From a bacterium (GTDB taxonomy: Bacteria > SM23-81 > DAOVCL01): a DNA stretch of 25,312 nt. The number at the start of each line of letters is the position of its first letter. Position 1 is the first letter of the stretch. The stretch covers positions 1-25,312 of the forward strand of contig JAOZPP010000006.1 in assembly GCA_029932675.1 (NCBI GenBank), in the 5' to 3' direction. The position numbers were made by a program, and so were the translations under genes. The notes under the pieces are model-generated. The model did no database searches, had not been told where the DNA came from, and saw only the letters and a list, made by a program, of their open reading frames with translations. Below are positions 1-8,360 of this stretch, one piece after another.

Positions 1-72
1 GATGAAAGAGAGAGAATCTATCCAGGGTGGTTACCATGTGGGGTCATCAGCCAAAGCGGACTCAAAAATGGG

Positions 73-101
73 TTGACAAGCCGAAAATGAATTGGTATAT
101 T
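73..101 (+). promoter_or_regulatory. Sigma-70-type promoter of the sigma factor gene
   Basis: A perfect -35 box TTGACA (73-78) is followed by a 17-nt spacer and a -10 box TATATT (96-101). Transcription would start near 108, giving a leader of about 110 nt before the GTG at 219. The remainder of 1-218 shows no supported gene. This is the best housekeeping promoter in the window. Confidence 0.8.
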
Positions 102-218
102 TGGGGCCGTCTGCCCAATAGGGGATGGGAAATAAATCAAAATTGGGCCACATTTCTGGGAACTAATTTGCCCTTTTTTCGTTTTACCTCTTGAAACTTG
201 AGGAAAGGAGTTTGTGCG

Positions 219-1073
219 GTGGCCGAACCTAAACGGAATTACAATGGGGAGGATAGATCCCTTGACCTTTATCTAAGGGAGATAGGCGAAACCCCCCTCA
301 TCTCCCCGGAGGAGGAGATAGCCCTTGCCCGGAAGATAAAGAAGGGTGATGAGAGGGCGTTGGAAAAGTTGACTAAAGCCAACCTCCGCTTCGTTGTTAG
401 TGTGGCCAAGCAGTATCAAAACCAAGGTCTCTCCTTAGCTGACCTCATTAATGAAGGGAATATAGGCCTTATTAAGGCAGCGAAGAGGTTCGATGAGACA
501 AGGGGTTTTAAATTTATCTCCTATGCTGTATGGTGGATCAGGCAAGCCATCCTCCAGGCCTTAGCCGAACAGTCCCGCATAGTGAGGCTACCTCTAAATC
601 GAGTAGGGGCTCTCCATAGGATTGGCAAGGTCTCCTCGGACTTAGAGCAGGAATTTGGGAGAGAACCAATGACTGAGGAGATTGCCGAAAGATTGGAGAT
701 GAGCCCAGAAGAGGTATCTGAGACCTTGAAGATTTCCAATAGCCATCTCTCGCTGGACGCCCCCTTCACTGAGGGGGAGGATAGCAATCTTTTGGATGTA
801 TTGAAGGACGAGTTACAGCCAGAGCCAGATAGGAACCTCTTAGGAGAATCTCTCAGGATCGAGATTGAGAAGGCCTTGGGGACGCTAACAAAGAGGGAGG
901 CTGAGGTGATAACCCTCTACTTTGGTATAAACAGGGCAAAGCCGATGACCTTAGAGGAGATTGGCCACCGATTTAACCTTACCCGGGAGAGGGTTAGACA
1001 GATCAAGGAGAAAGCAATAAGAAGGCTGAGGCATGCCTCCAGATCGCGGAGGTTGAAAGCCTTTGTGAACTGA
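219..1073 (+). CDS. rpoD: RNA polymerase primary sigma factor, short RpoD/SigA type
   Basis: Directs RNA polymerase to housekeeping promoters. The 284 residues hold a short region 1.2 (about 13-45), region 2 (about 55-120, with [20 protein letters not shown] and the [10 protein letters not shown] stretch for -10 melting), region 3 (about 121-200) and region 4 (about 211-278, ending in the [19 protein letters not shown] helix-turn-helix that reads the -35 box). Region 1.1 and the non-conserved insert of proteobacterial RpoD are absent; length and sequence match the compact primary sigma factor of Bacteroidota and relatives. The frame stays open back to a TTG at 198, but the AAAGGAG at 204-210 lies 8 nt before the GTG at 219, so GTG is taken as the start. 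It is the only complete plus-strand gene, monocistronic, with its own promoter and terminator. Confidence 0.95.
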   Translation: MAEPKRNYNGEDRSLDLYLREIGETPLISPEEEIALARKIKKGDERALEKLTKANLRFVVSVAKQYQNQGLSLADLINEGNIGLIKAAKRFDETRGFKFISYAVWWIRQAILQALAEQSRIVRLPLNRVGALHRIGKVSSDLEQEFGREPMTEEIAERLEMSPEEVSETLKISNSHLSLDAPFTEGEDSNLLDVLKDELQPEPDRNLLGESLRIEIEKALGTLTKREAEVITLYFGINRAKPMTLEEIGHRFNLTRERVRQIKEKAIRRLRHASRSRRLKAFVN

Positions 1074-1081
1074 GTGGAACC

Positions 1082-1116
1082 TCCCCTCGTCCAGCTCTGG
1101 ACGGGGGGATTTTTTT
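1082..1116 (+). terminator. Rho-independent terminator of the sigma factor gene
   Basis: Begins 8 nt after the sigma stop. A 12-bp stem (1082-1093 with 1098-1109, one G-T pair) closes a 4-nt loop and is followed directly by a run of seven T (1110-1116). Classic intrinsic terminator geometry. Confidence 0.9.
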
Positions 1117-1117
1117 A

Positions 1118-1137
1118 GACTCCGCCTTAGCGGAGTC
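1118..1137. repeat. Perfect 8-bp hairpin GACTCCGC/GCGGAGTC
   Basis: GACTCCGC (1118-1125), loop CTTA, GCGGAGTC (1130-1137). It follows the sigma terminator directly but has no T-run on either strand, so it is not itself an intrinsic terminator. It forms the left end of a palindrome-rich stretch reaching to 1230. Confidence 0.6.
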
Positions 1138-1147
1138 CGAAAGAAGC

Positions 1148-1170
1148 GGACAGACATAAATGTCTTGTCC
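1148..1170. repeat. Near-perfect intergenic inverted repeat GGACAGACAT/ATGTCTTGTCC
   Basis: GGACAGACAT (1148-1157) and ATGTCTTGTCC (1160-1170) are inverted copies with a single bulged T, separated by AA. Related sequence lies in other gaps, around 21289-21296 and 24750-24779, so this looks like a member of a dispersed intergenic repeat family. Confidence 0.6.
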
Positions 1171-1212
1171 CTACAGATGATCGGACAACCCCTGGATAAA
1201 GGGCTCGTTATT

Positions 1213-1230
1213 AGTTTATGAATAATTCGG
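1213..1230 (+). repeat. Dispersed 18-mer, copy A
   Basis: AGTTTATGAATAATTCGG. Two further copies lie at 19433-19450 (opposite orientation) and 21316-21333, differing from this one by one or two bases. On the minus strand this copy starts 4 nt after the stop codon of the glycosyltransferase gene. Confidence 0.65.
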
Positions 1231-1234
1231 ACTC

Positions 1235-2434
1235 TTACCCTTTGGGGCCTTTAAGAATTTCCGGGGGGTCAAAAGAGTTCGAAAGGCATTGCATCAAAGT
1301 CCTGCCTACATTCTCCATCCTGTAAGGGGCAACCTCTTCGGCCCGGGGGATGGGGAGTCTATCCTCCTCCCAGAGGCCATAAAGCTCCCGTATCGCCTCC
1401 CTGATCCCTTCGATATCCTCGGGCTCTATTATCCTCACTCCTGTCATCCTTTGGAGCACATCCCGCGCCGCACAATCTGGGATAGTGGCTAATATCGGAC
1501 TTCCTGAACCCAGGTAGTCAAAGAGCTTGCTGCTGGAGACAAACTGTGCTCCCTTCCCCCTCCCCACCATCAACCAGAGCAGATCGGATTCGACCATATA
1601 CCTCAATGCCTTAGGATAGGGGACTCTGCCGATAAGCCTTACCTTCTCCTGGAGTCCATATTGGGAGATCAACTCCTGCACATCAATCCATTTTTCCCCC
1701 ACCAACCATAGCTCCCATTCCAGGTCAACCAACCCGCTGAGGGCTTCCAGGATGAACCGAGGAGTCCTCCTCTCGGTGATCGTCCCCACCCAGCAAATTC
1801 TGAACCTCCTCCCCCTCTCGTACCTTAGCCTGCGAAAGTCATCGGGCTCGAATCCATGGGTGATGGTCTTCACCACAAGTCCTGGGTACCTTTCCCTTAA
1901 GTTCTGGGAAATCCTCTCATTTACAGTAATTATCAGTCTTGCGTGGCTCAGGCTTTTCCTCTCCCCCCATCTGTGCAACCACCTAAGGGAATTGCCCTCA
2001 TAGGGCAATGGAGTCTCCAACCAGGGATCCCTTAAGTCAATGACATAGGGTTTACCTGTGGTGAGGGAGAGAAGATAGGCGCAGAGGAGGGTGGAGTAGG
2101 GAGGAGCCGAGGCTATGATTAGGTCAACTCTCAGCCCACCGATCAATCCTTTGAGCTTGTGGTAGTTGAAAAGGGACCAAAAAAGCTTGGTATCTGGGAA
2201 GAAGATCTGTTTGAGGAACCTATATAGGAGCCTTACCTTCCTCTTGACGAACTCCCCGGAGCTGGTGGGTTCCGGAGAGGGGAGGGAGATGACCCCCTTG
2301 GCCCCAACCTCCTTGGTAACTACGGTCACCCGGTAGCCCATTTGACGAAGATATTTGACCAGCCTGGGACCCCTCTTTACCCCGGGCTTTGAATGGGGAG
2401 GGAAGTAGTAGGAGAGGAAGAGGATGTTCTTCAT
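1235..2434 (-). CDS. Glycosyltransferase, GT4-like (GT-B fold)
   Basis: A 399-residue cytoplasmic enzyme predicted to transfer a sugar from a nucleotide-sugar donor. The N-terminus MKNILFLSYYFPPHSKPG, followed by an RxxRLVKYL helix, is the usual opening of GT4 enzymes that build exopolysaccharide or LPS. VDLIIASAPPYST and YVIDLRDPW complete the first Rossmann half; the second half has FRICWVGTITERRTPR and the donor-site region SSKLFDYLGSGSPILATIP, where the usual acidic E(x7)E pair is not obvious. The ATG at 2432-2434 overlaps the malQ stop as ATGA, with a GAGGGGGG purine run close upstream, so translation is coupled; a longer frame to 2479 has no better start. Being paired with malQ raises a role in glucan metabolism, but the acceptor cannot be read from sequence and an LPS or exopolysaccharide role is equally possible. 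Confidence 0.85.
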   Translation of the reverse strand: MKNILFLSYYFPPHSKPGVKRGPRLVKYLRQMGYRVTVVTKEVGAKGVISLPSPEPTSSGEFVKRKVRLLYRFLKQIFFPDTKLFWSLFNYHKLKGLIGGLRVDLIIASAPPYSTLLCAYLLSLTTGKPYVIDLRDPWLETPLPYEGNSLRWLHRWGERKSLSHARLIITVNERISQNLRERYPGLVVKTITHGFEPDDFRRLRYERGRRFRICWVGTITERRTPRFILEALSGLVDLEWELWLVGEKWIDVQELISQYGLQEKVRLIGRVPYPKALRYMVESDLLWLMVGRGKGAQFVSSSKLFDYLGSGSPILATIPDCAARDVLQRMTGVRIIEPEDIEGIREAIRELYGLWEEDRLPIPRAEEVAPYRMENVGRTLMQCLSNSFDPPEILKGPKG

Positions 2435-4572
2435 CCCCCCCTCAGCCGGTTGACCAGATGAGCTACACCTGCAAACCAACTATCCCCCATTATCTGCTCG
2501 ATTGTTTGAGAAACCTTCCGGGTCCAATTGGGATGCTCATCAATGGTTCCAGGGAGGTTCTGCTGTTCCTCCTCGCCCAAAAGATCCCATATATTCAGGA
2601 TCAGAAGCTTGCAAGGGGTTAGAGCCAGCCAGGAGATCACCGCCTCCAGGAGCCCCCTCTCAGATTCCGCCCCTGAAGTAAGGAGCCCCCTCTCCCTCAG
2701 GGCAGTGACAATTGATCTCTTCTGATCCTCCCTTCCCCTCCTCTCCTCCTCGGCCAGCTCCACCTGCGGATAGAATCTCAGCTCTTCCCTCAATTCTATG
2801 TCCTTTAGCTCCCAAAAACCTTTGAAGGTGGGCATATCATGGGTGTTGATGCTTGCCAGGGCCAGGGGAGGATATTCCTCCGGAGGAGTAGGCCATCCAT
2901 CTACTCCCCTCTCGAAGTAGAATATCTTAGAGGATAGAATCCCCCATTTCGATAGTTCGCTCCGCACCCAAGTGGGCACAGTACCCAAATCTTCTCCAAC
3001 GATTAGGGCCTTGTTCAGATGGCTTTCCAGGGCCAGGATGGCCAGAACTTCCTTTGGGTAACCCCTTACATATGCCCCATCCTTAGGGGTCATCCCTGAA
3101 GGAACCCAAAAGGTATGGAATAGGCCCATTACATGGTCAATCCTTAGAACACCCCCCGGGGGGAGGTTGTGACGCAAAAGATAGATCCAGCTTTGGTAAC
3201 GTTCTTGGCGGAGGTTAGTGGGGATAACCGGGGGGAGACCCCACCTTTGACCCATGGGGAAGAACCCATCGGGCGGTGCTCCCAGTTCAGCCTTTAAGGA
3301 GAAGAGCTGGGGATTGCTCCAGGTATCGGCCCCACATCTTTCCACTCCCAAAGCTAAATCCTCATATAACCCCAGAGGCATCCCCCACTTCTGGCTATCA
3401 ACCCTTAATTCCCCCAACTGTTCATCTATGTTCCACTGGACATACTCCCAGAAGAGGATTCGTTGTTGGCGGCTTTCCCGGAATGAGCTCACCTCTTGGC
3501 TTTGCGGATCTTGGTATCCTTGCGGCCATTCGAGCCAAACCTGATCGGGGAACTCCTCGCTCAGGGCCTGAAAGGTGGCAAAATCTTCAAGGCCCTTTCC
3601 CTCCCTCTCCCGATACTTCAGAAATCCTCTCTCCCTTAATGGATGGGCTTTCTCCAGGAACGCGTTGAAGAGTAACTGCAAGACCCTTAGTTTGAGGGTG
3701 GCCACGCTTTCATAATCAACCAAAGGAGAGGATCTCAGGGTCTCCAACTTCCTCTGGAAGCTCCCCCCCTTTACCAACCTCTGGGCTTGGGGCGACGCCC
3801 TGAACTCAGGGATCGCCTCCACATCGAGATAAAGGAAGTTACGGTAGCTTCGACTGGATGGGAAGTAAGGACTGAGGTGGTATGGACGACGATTCTTAAT
3901 GGCATGGAGGGGGTTGATCCCCACAAACCCGGCCCTAAGTTTCTCCCCTATCCAGGGCAGAAGCTCCTTAAGATCTCTAAAATCACCTATCCCCCAGTTC
4001 TTCCTTGATCTTAGCGCATAAAGGGGAAAGAACAACCCCCAGGTCTTCCCCTCTCCCTCAAGGAATTCCGGAAGGTAAACGGTCCCCGGATGAACGACCA
4101 AGAGTGAATCACCAGTGGGGTTTTCGCCTGGCCCTCCCCAAATCCTCAATTCGTAATAACCTATGGGGAGAGAGTCTGGGAGGGGAAGATAGCAGGTGAT
4201 GAGGCCGTTTTCTTCACTGAGGACCAATTCCTCCCTCTTAAACCCCTGGCTCCAGATCTTCCCCTCACTCCCGGAAATCTCCACCTCAAAACTTTGCGGA
4301 ATAGGTTTAGCAGAGAGGTGGATGGTAAACCCCTGGGGAAGCTCCCCCTGATCTCTCACCAGGACGGGTTCCAAGAAACTTTTCCCTTCAAACACGGAGA
4401 GCCCCCGGCGCAGGCCCTCTTCGCTTCCAGTCTCCACGCCGAGGGCCTCCAGGATAGCCAGCTTAGTCTTGAGGGAAGTTAGGTGGCGATTTCCCCAGAT
4501 GTCGATATACTCCGACTCGATGCCGTAGAGAGAGGCAAGCCTATCGATGAGTTCTTGGAAATTAGCGGACAT
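2431..4572 (-). CDS. malQ: 4-alpha-glucanotransferase (amylomaltase), GH77
   Basis: Cytoplasmic enzyme that moves maltodextrin segments between alpha-1,4-glucans in glycogen or maltodextrin metabolism. It has 713 residues, close to the E. coli-type length of about 700, including an N-terminal extension with beta-sandwich character (about 75-165) before the GH77 barrel. Catalytic residues are visible: nucleophile Asp479 in LRIDHVMGLF, acid/base Glu527 in VGEDLGTVP, and transition-state Asp579 in NTHDMPTFKGFW. The ATG at 4570-4572 is preceded by AAAGGAGAGG about 10-13 nt upstream; the frame continues to 4647 but the added residues look like untranslated leader. The stop overlaps the start of the glycosyltransferase gene (ATGA). 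A CCCAAA/TTTGGG palindrome lies about 70 nt upstream of the start. Confidence 0.95.
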   Translation of the reverse strand: MSANFQELIDRLASLYGIESEYIDIWGNRHLTSLKTKLAILEALGVETGSEEGLRRGLSVFEGKSFLEPVLVRDQGELPQGFTIHLSAKPIPQSFEVEISGSEGKIWSQGFKREELVLSEENGLITCYLPLPDSLPIGYYELRIWGGPGENPTGDSLLVVHPGTVYLPEFLEGEGKTWGLFFPLYALRSRKNWGIGDFRDLKELLPWIGEKLRAGFVGINPLHAIKNRRPYHLSPYFPSSRSYRNFLYLDVEAIPEFRASPQAQRLVKGGSFQRKLETLRSSPLVDYESVATLKLRVLQLLFNAFLEKAHPLRERGFLKYREREGKGLEDFATFQALSEEFPDQVWLEWPQGYQDPQSQEVSSFRESRQQRILFWEYVQWNIDEQLGELRVDSQKWGMPLGLYEDLALGVERCGADTWSNPQLFSLKAELGAPPDGFFPMGQRWGLPPVIPTNLRQERYQSWIYLLRHNLPPGGVLRIDHVMGLFHTFWVPSGMTPKDGAYVRGYPKEVLAILALESHLNKALIVGEDLGTVPTWVRSELSKWGILSSKIFYFERGVDGWPTPPEEYPPLALASINTHDMPTFKGFWELKDIELREELRFYPQVELAEEERRGREDQKRSIVTALRERGLLTSGAESERGLLEAVISWLALTPCKLLILNIWDLLGEEEQQNLPGTIDEHPNWTRKVSQTIEQIMGDSWFAGVAHLVNRLRGG

Positions 4573-4642
4573 AGCAGATCTTCCTCTCCTTTGGCTTTCG
4601 CTCGTCTGAGGTCTGTGGGGTAAGCTCCTACACAGGGAGGTC

Positions 4643-4656
4643 CCCAAATCTTTGGG
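4643..4656. promoter_or_regulatory. Palindrome upstream of malQ, possible operator
   Basis: CCCAAATCTTTGGG is a 6-bp perfect inverted repeat with a 2-nt centre, about 70 nt upstream of the malQ start in the 186-nt gap. It could be an operator or part of the leader. No convincing -35/-10 pair was found beside it. Confidence 0.3.
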
Positions 4657-4758
4657 CCTAATTTGACCTAAACAGAGTCTTATTAGGGCCAGAACCTATT
4701 TCGAAGGCCTCTCCAGTCCCCGCTTTAGGATGACCAGGGTCGTTGGATGGGGAACTAC

Positions 4759-7497
4759 TCACTTAATGAGGACAAGCTTTTTGGTGATGGTCTGGCCACC
4801 TACCCTTAGCCGGTAGAAGTAGATACCTGAGGGGAAGAAGTTAGCCTGCCACCTCACCCTCTTCTCCCCTGCCCTCTGATAGCCATTAACTAAGCTTGTC
4901 ACCTTCTCCCCTAAGATGTTATAGATAGTCAGTTCCACATTCCCGGATTGGGGAAGGTCGTATCTGATTATCGTAGTGGGATTGAAGGGGTTGGGGTAGT
5001 TCTGATAGAGAACACACTCCCGGGGAAGGGATACCTCCTTCCCTCCCTTGGAAACTCCAGTAAATATATCGGCATAGTTGCCCGTGCGGCAGGGGTTGCC
5101 CCTGAACATACTCCAATATCTCCCTGGAGAGGACTTAGCTTTGTAATCGATGACCTGCACCCCCAGGCTATAGCCAAAGGCTATCTCCAGGTCTCCATCC
5201 CCATCCAGGTCGGCAACCGCCGGAGAAGAGGGACCTGTACCCCCTGCGGGCATAGGGAAATGGGGGAGTGGCTGCCCATTTAGGCTATAGGCATAGAGAT
5301 TACCATCCTTGCTTAAGGCTACTACTTCAGGTAAGCTGTCGCCATTAAGGTCTGAGAAACAGGGGGAGGATTCTATGGGATATCCCAGATCAACCGGCCA
5401 ACCAGCAACCACGGTGCTATCTTCTCTAACCAAATAGAGCAGCCCATCAGTTGCTCCAAAGGCAATAACTAAATCACCACCAAAGGAAACAAAGGAGGGT
5501 GAACCCTTTATCTCCCCCCCAGAAGTGAAGACGAGGTCAAATGTACCATCAGGGTTCAGCACATAGAGATTCTTGTCCTTACAGCTAACTACCACCTGAG
5601 GGCCACTTCCATTTAGATCGGCAATGGAGGGGGCAGAGCTTACCGTCCCCCCCAACTGAACTGGCCAGCCAGGTAAAGGCTCTCCATCTGAAGAAAGGGC
5701 ATATATCCTATTGGCGGCAGCAAAGACGATATCCTTTTGCCCATCTCGGTCTATATCGCCTACGGCAGTCCCCAAAGTAATTGCACCGCCTACATCGTAG
5801 GGAAAACTATCGTTGAAGCTTGAGCCACCGCTTTTAAGAACATAGAGCTTTTTATCGTAGCTCCCCACGATTATCTCCAAGCTCCCATCTCCATTAAGAT
5901 CGGAGAGAACTGGGGTGGCAGTGATAAAGGATCCCGTTGAGAATGGAGGGAAAAGCAACTGGCCATTGGCTCTCAAGCAGTATATCTTGTAATCCCAAGA
6001 GCCGAAGACTATATCCAGTGTATCATCCCCATCTATATCCCCCACCGCTGGAGAACCCTCGATAACCCACCCAGCCTGGAAGGGGAAACCTACCTTATCC
6101 TCCCCATCAAGGGATTTCACATAGAGCCTACCGTCAACACCGCCGAAGACAACCTCCTTCTGACCGTCTCTATCTATGTCCAGCATCAAAGGAGAAGTGT
6201 AAACACCATTTTCTAAGTCAACTGGCCAGCCTATCTGGGGCCAACCCACTTGCAGTTCAAATCCCCGGAGAGTGGCATAGGGATTATCCCCTTCCTGATT
6301 AGCTTGTAGATAAAGCTCCATAGGAATGCTCTCCACTCCCACACTTTCCGAGACGGAGATTTGAAAGGGATCGGCAGAGTTAAATGCTGAGTCATCAGCC
6401 TGAATAACTCCATAACTTCCCAGGCTGTCTAAGATGGTAACCCGAGGATCGTCACATCTTAAAGTGACGGTGACGGTATCTGCTTGACCCCAGCTTATCT
6501 CATTTCTCAAGGCCACAAGAAGGTCCCCCGTCTCCCCAGGGTTCAAGACTCCATCTCCATCGCCAAAGTTCGAATCAGAAACCGCGTAGGAGGCAAACAG
6601 CAGCTTGGGATAGGGGGGTCGAGAAGGGGTCATCCAGGCAACACCTGAGTTTATGCCGCACTCTCCCCATTTTATCTTAAACCACCCCTTCTCCCCCCAC
6701 CTCCTTCCCCAACTGTTCTTGCAGATCCAACAGGAATCCTGATCGCTCCAACCGACAATGGCTACCGCATGGCCACCTACAGGATCTCCCCAAACATGCT
6801 CATAAACGCCGCCCGTGTAATAATCAAAGTCCTCATAGACTGTAAAATCGGTGGCCAGTGGCCCCTTCGTGTAAAGCGTGGCCTTGATCTGCTCTGGCTG
6901 AGGGTAAACATTCCCCCACTCTTCGATCCCCCGGGCCCTCATCTGCCAATCAGCACAGGCCTGGTCGCAGTTGTCATCGCGGAAAACATAAGGCAGACAG
7001 GCTTCATCTGGGGTGCCGTGCAAGTTCAAGTAATTCAAAGCGGAGCTGTTTGTCCATCCGTATTCACAATCCCCTCCTCCACAGGAGAAGAGATATTGTT
7101 CGGAGAGGTCGATATTCAACTGGGGAGCATTGAAGTGCACCTTTATAGCCCCTTCAAATGCCCCCACTACGGCAAAGGCTACGCAACTTCCGCACGCTAA
7201 CTGGTCCCTAATCGGGGTTGTCCAATCGTATCCCTGGTAGTCCCTCCAGTCAAACTCAGCGGGCAAAGAATCTGTAGTAAATTCTACCTCTTCCTCCTTA
7301 TACTCTCCTTCTTCCAGTATAGCCCCCAAGAGCCTTCGCCTCGCCTCAGGAGGAAGCTTAGAGACCGATGTCTCTCCAGCGGTCCACTTTGCCCCCTTCT
7401 CCTTTATGGCCCTCTGGATTTCCTCCAGCTCCCCACCTTGGAGTGTTGGCATAAACAGGGCAAAGAATGTAATAAAAAGAATGCATCTCTTTAGCAT
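4759..7497 (-). CDS. Secreted papain-like cysteine protease with beta-propeller and sorting domain
   Basis: A 912-residue exported protein. A signal peptide (about 1-22) is followed by a short propeptide with the GAKWTAGET motif (about 36-44) and a C1A peptidase domain (about 80-295): oxyanion Gln99, nucleophile Cys105 in ACGSCVAFA, His243 in GGHAVAIVGW, Asn261 in CKNSWG. Next comes an Ig-like region (about 300-415), then about seven repeats (about 423-815) with FG-GAP/VCBS calcium motifs such as DIDGDD, DLNGDG and DLDGDGD, probably a seven-bladed propeller ending in WSMFRGNPCRTGNY. The last 80 residues are a type A sorting domain (YQNYPNPFNPTTIIRYDLP) that implies surface attachment or type IX-like secretion. 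The ATG at 7495-7497 has AAAGGGAAG upstream; a Met seven codons earlier does not. Separated by 80 nt from the MBL gene; it may be read from that operon or alone. Confidence 0.93.
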   Translation of the reverse strand: MLKRCILFITFFALFMPTLQGGELEEIQRAIKEKGAKWTAGETSVSKLPPEARRRLLGAILEEGEYKEEEVEFTTDSLPAEFDWRDYQGYDWTTPIRDQLACGSCVAFAVVGAFEGAIKVHFNAPQLNIDLSEQYLFSCGGGDCEYGWTNSSALNYLNLHGTPDEACLPYVFRDDNCDQACADWQMRARGIEEWGNVYPQPEQIKATLYTKGPLATDFTVYEDFDYYTGGVYEHVWGDPVGGHAVAIVGWSDQDSCWICKNSWGRRWGEKGWFKIKWGECGINSGVAWMTPSRPPYPKLLFASYAVSDSNFGDGDGVLNPGETGDLLVALRNEISWGQADTVTVTLRCDDPRVTILDSLGSYGVIQADDSAFNSADPFQISVSESVGVESIPMELYLQANQEGDNPYATLRGFELQVGWPQIGWPVDLENGVYTSPLMLDIDRDGQKEVVFGGVDGRLYVKSLDGEDKVGFPFQAGWVIEGSPAVGDIDGDDTLDIVFGSWDYKIYCLRANGQLLFPPFSTGSFITATPVLSDLNGDGSLEIIVGSYDKKLYVLKSGGSSFNDSFPYDVGGAITLGTAVGDIDRDGQKDIVFAAANRIYALSSDGEPLPGWPVQLGGTVSSAPSIADLNGSGPQVVVSCKDKNLYVLNPDGTFDLVFTSGGEIKGSPSFVSFGGDLVIAFGATDGLLYLVREDSTVVAGWPVDLGYPIESSPCFSDLNGDSLPEVVALSKDGNLYAYSLNGQPLPHFPMPAGGTGPSSPAVADLDGDGDLEIAFGYSLGVQVIDYKAKSSPGRYWSMFRGNPCRTGNYADIFTGVSKGGKEVSLPRECVLYQNYPNPFNPTTIIRYDLPQSGNVELTIYNILGEKVTSLVNGYQRAGEKRVRWQANFFPSGIYFYRLRVGGQTITKKLVLIK

Positions 7498-7577
7498 TTT
7501 GGCTTCCCTTTCTTGCATGGGTTTTTAAGCGGAAAGATCGGGCACTTATGTTTAAGAAGTAGCTCTAATCCATTCAT

Positions 7578-8360
7578 TTAATCTCCCTCCTCTTTCCACT
7601 TTTCCAGTTCAATTATCATTCCATCCCGGGCGGCGATGACCTCCACCCCAGTCCGCTGGGAGAGATCAGCAGCCAGTTCCCAGGGTTTGGCTCTAATCAT
7701 CGTCATCCCAAAATGGGTAAGGACGGCGAGCCTGGGCTGCACCTCATTAATTATTCTTTCTGCATCTTCCAGGCAGAGATGATCGAGATCAGAGGGTTTA
7801 AGCCTGACCACATTGATGATGAGAAACTTACCTCGGTAATGGCCGATTAGCTCAGGGAAGAACTTGGTGTCTGTTATATAGGAGATAGTGAAAGAAGGAG
7901 ACCTGAAGTTTACCCCGTAGGTCTCCGCATTTCCATGGATATGCCTAATAGGGGTAGTGAACTCCACCTCCCCTACCTGGTAACTTCCTCCTTCCCTTAA
8001 GGTAACCACCTCCTCCACATAGTCCCGCACATAGCGGAGGATGACTGGATCATCCTCCAAGGCCTGGACCGGAGCAAAGATCTTACCCCTTCTCTCAAAG
8101 CCCCCTTTGGTCATTGCCTCTATCATAATATTCACATCGGAGCTATGGTCTAAGTGCCTGTGAGAGAGGATTATTCCATCTAATTTCGCTGGGTCGAGCT
8201 TCTCCCTCTTTGACCTGCATTTGACCAAAGCGCCCGGGCCAGGATCCAGATAGAGGTTTGTCCCTTCTAAGGTGAACCACATCCCGCCTGAGGCCCTAAT
8301 CTGGCTGGTGACCACAAACCTGGCCCCAGCAGTTCCTAAAAAGATTATTCGATCGCTCAT
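7578..8360 (-). CDS. MBL-fold metallo-hydrolase
   Basis: A 260-residue cytoplasmic metallo-beta-lactamase-fold hydrolase. Metal ligands are visible: His67, His69, Asp71 and His72 in LSHRHLDHSSD, His142 in RHIHGNAETYG, Asp164 in YITDTKFF and His216 in LTHFGMT. This full two-metal set resembles the RNase Z/PhnP/YycJ branch more than class B lactamases; there is no signal peptide. The substrate cannot be told from sequence; phosphodiester hydrolysis is the likeliest chemistry. The start overlaps the stop of the rodZ-like gene as ATGA, so it is probably translated by coupling as the last or near-last gene of the UbiA-dtd-maf-rodZ operon. Confidence 0.88.
   Translation of the reverse strand: MSDRIIFLGTAGARFVVTSQIRASGGMWFTLEGTNLYLDPGPGALVKCRSKREKLDPAKLDGIILSHRHLDHSSDVNIMIEAMTKGGFERRGKIFAPVQALEDDPVILRYVRDYVEEVVTLREGGSYQVGEVEFTTPIRHIHGNAETYGVNFRSPSFTISYITDTKFFPELIGHYRGKFLIINVVRLKPSDLDHLCLEDAERIINEVQPRLAVLTHFGMTMIRAKPWELAADLSQRTGVEVIAARDGMIIELEKWKEEGD

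Noticed and set aside
2-90. Short open frames at the left edge that might be the tail of an upstream gene
   Set aside because: Two frames are open to stops at 76 and 90 with no recognisable sequence; the sigma promoter begins at 73. No support for a coding call.
1118-1137. Second terminator behind the sigma gene
   Set aside because: The stem is perfect but no T-run follows on either strand.
6769-7200. A 143-codon open frame antisense to the cysteine protease domain
   Set aside because: The opposite strand encodes the full catalytic Cys/His/Asn set, so this is a shadow frame.
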